DNA of 64,000 bases from NCBI RefSeq assembly GCF_006352065.1, contig NZ_CP040915.1, positions 3,224,001-3,288,000 on the forward strand, read 5' to 3'. Under the pieces are notes generated by a model, which saw only the letters and a list, made by a program, of their open reading frames with translations, did not search any database and had not been told where the DNA came from. Shown here one piece after another: positions 62,343 through 64,000 of this stretch (its first letter is position 1; each line of letters opens with the position of its first letter). The DNA is from Georgenia yuyongxinii. GTDB lineage: Bacteria > Actinomycetota > Actinomycetes > Actinomycetales > Actinomycetaceae. The position numbers and the translations under genes are program-made.

Positions 62343-63031
62343 TCGGCTGCCACCTCTCTGATCGTGTTCTCGAAGTCTTCGTAGACCTTGCCGGTCTGGG
62401 GGCAGCGCCAGCGCTGGGGCGTGGCGGCGGGGCCGCCGTCGAGGCCGGGCGCTTCCGCGGGAACGGGCGCGGCACCGTCGGGGGCTTCCGCGGAAACGGT
62501 TGGGCCGCCGTCGTCGAGGGGTTCCAGCCGCACCCCGGCCTCACCGACCCAGCCGATGCGGCGGGCCGGGACCCCGGCGACGAGCGCGTGGGCGGGGACG
62601 TCGCGGGTGACGACCGCGCCGGCCGCGACGGTGGCCCAGGCGCCGATGGTCACCGGGGCCACGCACACCGCGCGGGCGCCGATGGCGGCGCCGGTCTCGA
62701 TGGTCACGCCCACCGGCTCCCAGTCGTGCGCGGACTTCAGGGACCCGTCGGGGTTGATGGCGCGCGGGTACGTGTCGTTGGTGAGGACGGCCGCGGGGCC
62801 GATGAACACGCCGTCGGCGAGCGTGGCCGGCTCGTAGACGAGGGCGTAGTTCTGCAGCTTGCAGTTGTCGCCGAGGTGCACGCCGGGGCCGATGTAGGCG
62901 CCGCGGCCGACGATGCAGTTCTTCCCGAGCCGGGCTCCTTCGCGGACCTGCGCGAGGTGCCAGACCGAGGTGCCCTCGCCGAGGGTGGCGTCGGGTGAGA
63001 CGTCTGCGGTGTCGACGACGCGGGTGGCCAT
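62339..63031 (-). CDS. Left-handed beta-helix acetyltransferase, WbpD-like
   Basis: 230 residues from ATG 63031 (GAGGAGAG upstream). Hexapeptide repeats across residues 10-165 (LGEGTSVWHLAQVREGARLG; IGPGVHLGD; VTIGAWATVAAGAVVTRD). The first ~170 residues fit WbpD/WlbB N-acetyltransferases; the ~60-residue Pro/Ala/Gly tail ending CPQTGKVYED is extra. It would acetylate the 3-amino group made by the aminotransferase. Confidence 0.9.
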   Translation of the reverse strand: MATRVVDTADVSPDATLGEGTSVWHLAQVREGARLGKNCIVGRGAYIGPGVHLGDNCKLQNYALVYEPATLADGVFIGPAAVLTNDTYPRAINPDGSLKSAHDWEPVGVTIETGAAIGARAVCVAPVTIGAWATVAAGAVVTRDVPAHALVAGVPARRIGWVGEAGVRLEPLDDGGPTVSAEAPDGAAPVPAEAPGLDGGPAATPQRWRCPQTGKVYEDFENTIREVAAE

Positions 63032-63110
63032 GCGCTCTCCTCGTGGTGCGGTCTCGCCGCCCGGTCGCCCCCCCGGTTGGGCCGGGGCGGCGTCTTCCGG
63101 GCCGGTAAGA

Positions 63111-63116
63111 ACGTTA
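63111..63116 (-). promoter_or_regulatory. Possible -10 of the amino-sugar operon
   Basis: TAACGT on the minus strand fits TANNNT about 80 bases before ATG 63031. No good -35 is seen. Confidence 0.3.
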
Positions 63117-63213
63117 TCCCAGCGGCGTGGGGGTCTGCCGGGGCGAAGGGCCCGGGGCCGACGTGAGTGAGGAAGCGCACGGACCAACGGTCGTGCACGC
63201 GGAGCGGGTTCGG

Positions 63214-63624
63214 TCAGAAATTGGCGCTGAGGGTGCCGACGGCCAGCATCAGGAATAAGACGATGAAGACGACCACGACGGCGATCGAGATGCCGAGGCC
63301 GACCCAGCCGAGCACCTTCCCGGCGGTCGCCCGACCACCCGCCTGTTCGGCCTTCTTGGCCTGCCAGATCGCCAGCGGGCCGAAGACGGGACCGAAGGCG
63401 ACGATGGCGAGGATGCCGAAGACGAGGGCGAGCTGCTCGGCGCTACGCGCCTCCTCGGCCTGCGGGGAGTACCAGAAGGCCGGGGGTGCGGGCGGGGCGC
63501 CGTAGCCGTACGGCGGCGGCCCGTACTGGGCTTCGGGTGGTCCCTGCGGGCCGTATCCGGTGGCCGGTCCGGGCTGGGGGTCGGGGCGCGGTGCCACGGG
63601 CTGATCGTGCTGGTTCTCGGACAT
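63214..63624 (-). CDS. Small membrane protein, DUF4190-like
   Basis: About 136 residues: a Pro/Gly/Tyr/Gln-rich N-terminus (PPPYGYGAPPAPPAF), then two hydrophobic helices (LALVFGILAIVAFGPVFGPLAIW; VLGWVGLGISIAVVVVFIVLF) joined by a short AKKAEQAGGRATAG loop. DUF4190 proteins of actinobacteria have this architecture; function unknown. ATG 63624 is favoured by AGAGG five bases upstream. Confidence 0.8.
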   Translation of the reverse strand: MSENQHDQPVAPRPDPQPGPATGYGPQGPPEAQYGPPPYGYGAPPAPPAFWYSPQAEEARSAEQLALVFGILAIVAFGPVFGPLAIWQAKKAEQAGGRATAGKVLGWVGLGISIAVVVVFIVLFLMLAVGTLSANF

Positions 63625-63668
63625 GCTCACCTCTCACGGTTGCGACACATTGTGTCCCTTCTCTCGGG

Positions 63669-64000
63669 TCACGGGACGACCGTCGACGCGTAGCCGCTCT
63701 CCTCCAGCGCGGTGAAGCCAAGGCCGGCCGACGCGTAACCGACCTCGTCGTACGCGGCGTCGGCGCGCTGGGCACCCCACAGGTAGCCGCTGGTGGGGCG
63801 GTACACGGTGCCGGGGCGGTCGTCCACGGGGCCGCGGGAGTAGCGGACCACGCGGGCGCCGCCGTCGCGCACGGCCTCGGCGGTGGCGCGGTGGTCCGGG
63901 TGGTCGTCGTCGAGCAGGGCGGCCACATAGAACTCCGTGGTGGGGCCGTACTGCGCCGCCAGGTCCTTGACGCGGGCGGTGATGGCGGCCTTGCGGCCGG
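63669..64000 (-). CDS. PIG-L family deacetylase-like protein (5' partial)
   Basis: The gene runs off the right edge. Visible C-terminal ~110 residues: AAITARVKDLAAQYGPTTEFYVAAL, then DDDHPDHRATAEAV, matching the H-P-D-H metal-binding stretch of PIG-L/LmbE N-acetylglucosamine deacetylases. The N-terminal zinc motif is outside the window. It could deacetylate an amino sugar, in line with the neighbouring genes. Confidence 0.65.
   Translation of the reverse strand, partial: GRKAAITARVKDLAAQYGPTTEFYVAALLDDDHPDHRATAEAVRDGGARVVRYSRGPVDDRPGTVYRPTSGYLWGAQRADAAYDEVGYASAGLGFTALEESGYASTVVP

Noticed and set aside
60220-62544. 774-residue frame joining aminotransferase region and oxidoreductase
   Set aside because: The upstream part is a low-complexity shadow of the DegT gene; ATG 61230 is the coupled start.
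1-64000. tRNA or rRNA genes
   Set aside because: No cloverleaf with a T-arm GGTTCGAATCC-like block or rRNA-like stretch was noticed on either strand.

Overview
This 64 kb window is high-GC DNA from an actinobacterium. The evidence is strong G/C at third codon positions, ATGA/TGATG start-stop overlaps throughout, leaderless-type TANNNT promoters, two secreted proteins with cell-wall-binding repeat 2 (CWB2) modules, and actinobacterial PotABCD-type and NMT1/Tau-type ABC importers. A Micrococcales relative is likely, but the sequence alone does not fix the genus.

Layout. (1) 1-4867 (+): the end of a redox operon with a methylmalonate-semialdehyde-type dehydrogenase (cut by the window edge), an Old Yellow Enzyme/FAD oxidoreductase, an SDR, an Ohr/OsmC peroxidase and a flavin reductase. 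(2) 5.1-12.1 kb: envelope genes, namely UDP-GlcNAc 2-epimerase, a glycosyltransferase, a CWB2 surface protein and a CWB2 amidase. (3) 12.5-23.1 kb (-): an eleven-gene catabolic operon running from an IclR regulator through a class V aminotransferase, a Rid protein, a CoA-transferase, a MaoC hydratase and 2-oxoacid dehydrogenase E1 alpha/beta to a PotDBCA importer. (4) 23.3-33.6 kb: a scrambled accessory zone. It holds a truncated copy of a GntR/TIM-barrel gene pair, a frameshifted MazF with its MazE, fragments of a sugar oxidoreductase gene, 5'-truncated transporter genes joined head to head, an IS21 remnant with 23-bp repeats, and some intact, lower-GC genes. (5) 33.6-40.9 kb (-): a seven-gene operon with an ABC importer, an M24 hydrolase, an ornithine-cyclodeaminase-like enzyme, gamma-glutamyltransferase and a TauE exporter, with a readable promoter at 40945-40974. 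(6) 41.2-42.4 kb: a full-length transposase-like protein whose three catalytic acids all appear to be replaced. (7) 42.5-55.8 kb (-): an operon with a TPP enzyme, an ABC importer, two nearly identical tandem gentisate-dioxygenase-like cupin genes, a creatinase-like M24 protein, an OCD-family enzyme, an amidohydrolase, a branched-chain aminotransferase and a Glu/Leu dehydrogenase. (8) 56.0-60.2 kb (+): a divergent operon of nitrilase, FAH-family hydrolase, maleate isomerase, GntR regulator and TIM-barrel protein. (9) 60.2-64 kb (-): a WbpB/WbpE/WbpD-like amino-sugar set, a DUF4190-like membrane protein and a PIG-L-like deacetylase cut by the window edge.

How it fits together. Regions 7 and 8 share one divergent control region with a promoter and two TTGATCAA palindromes beside its -10. 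Ring cleavage (cupin), maleylpyruvate hydrolysis (FAH family) and maleate-to-fumarate isomerisation make a complete gentisate-to-TCA route. The nitrilase, TPP decarboxylase and amide/amino enzymes could supply the aromatic acid from a more complex imported compound. Region 3 looks like a separate, uncharacterised CoA-dependent route for an imported amine or amino acid. The repeated fragments in region 4 show that segments of regions 8/9 were copied, broken and partly deleted.
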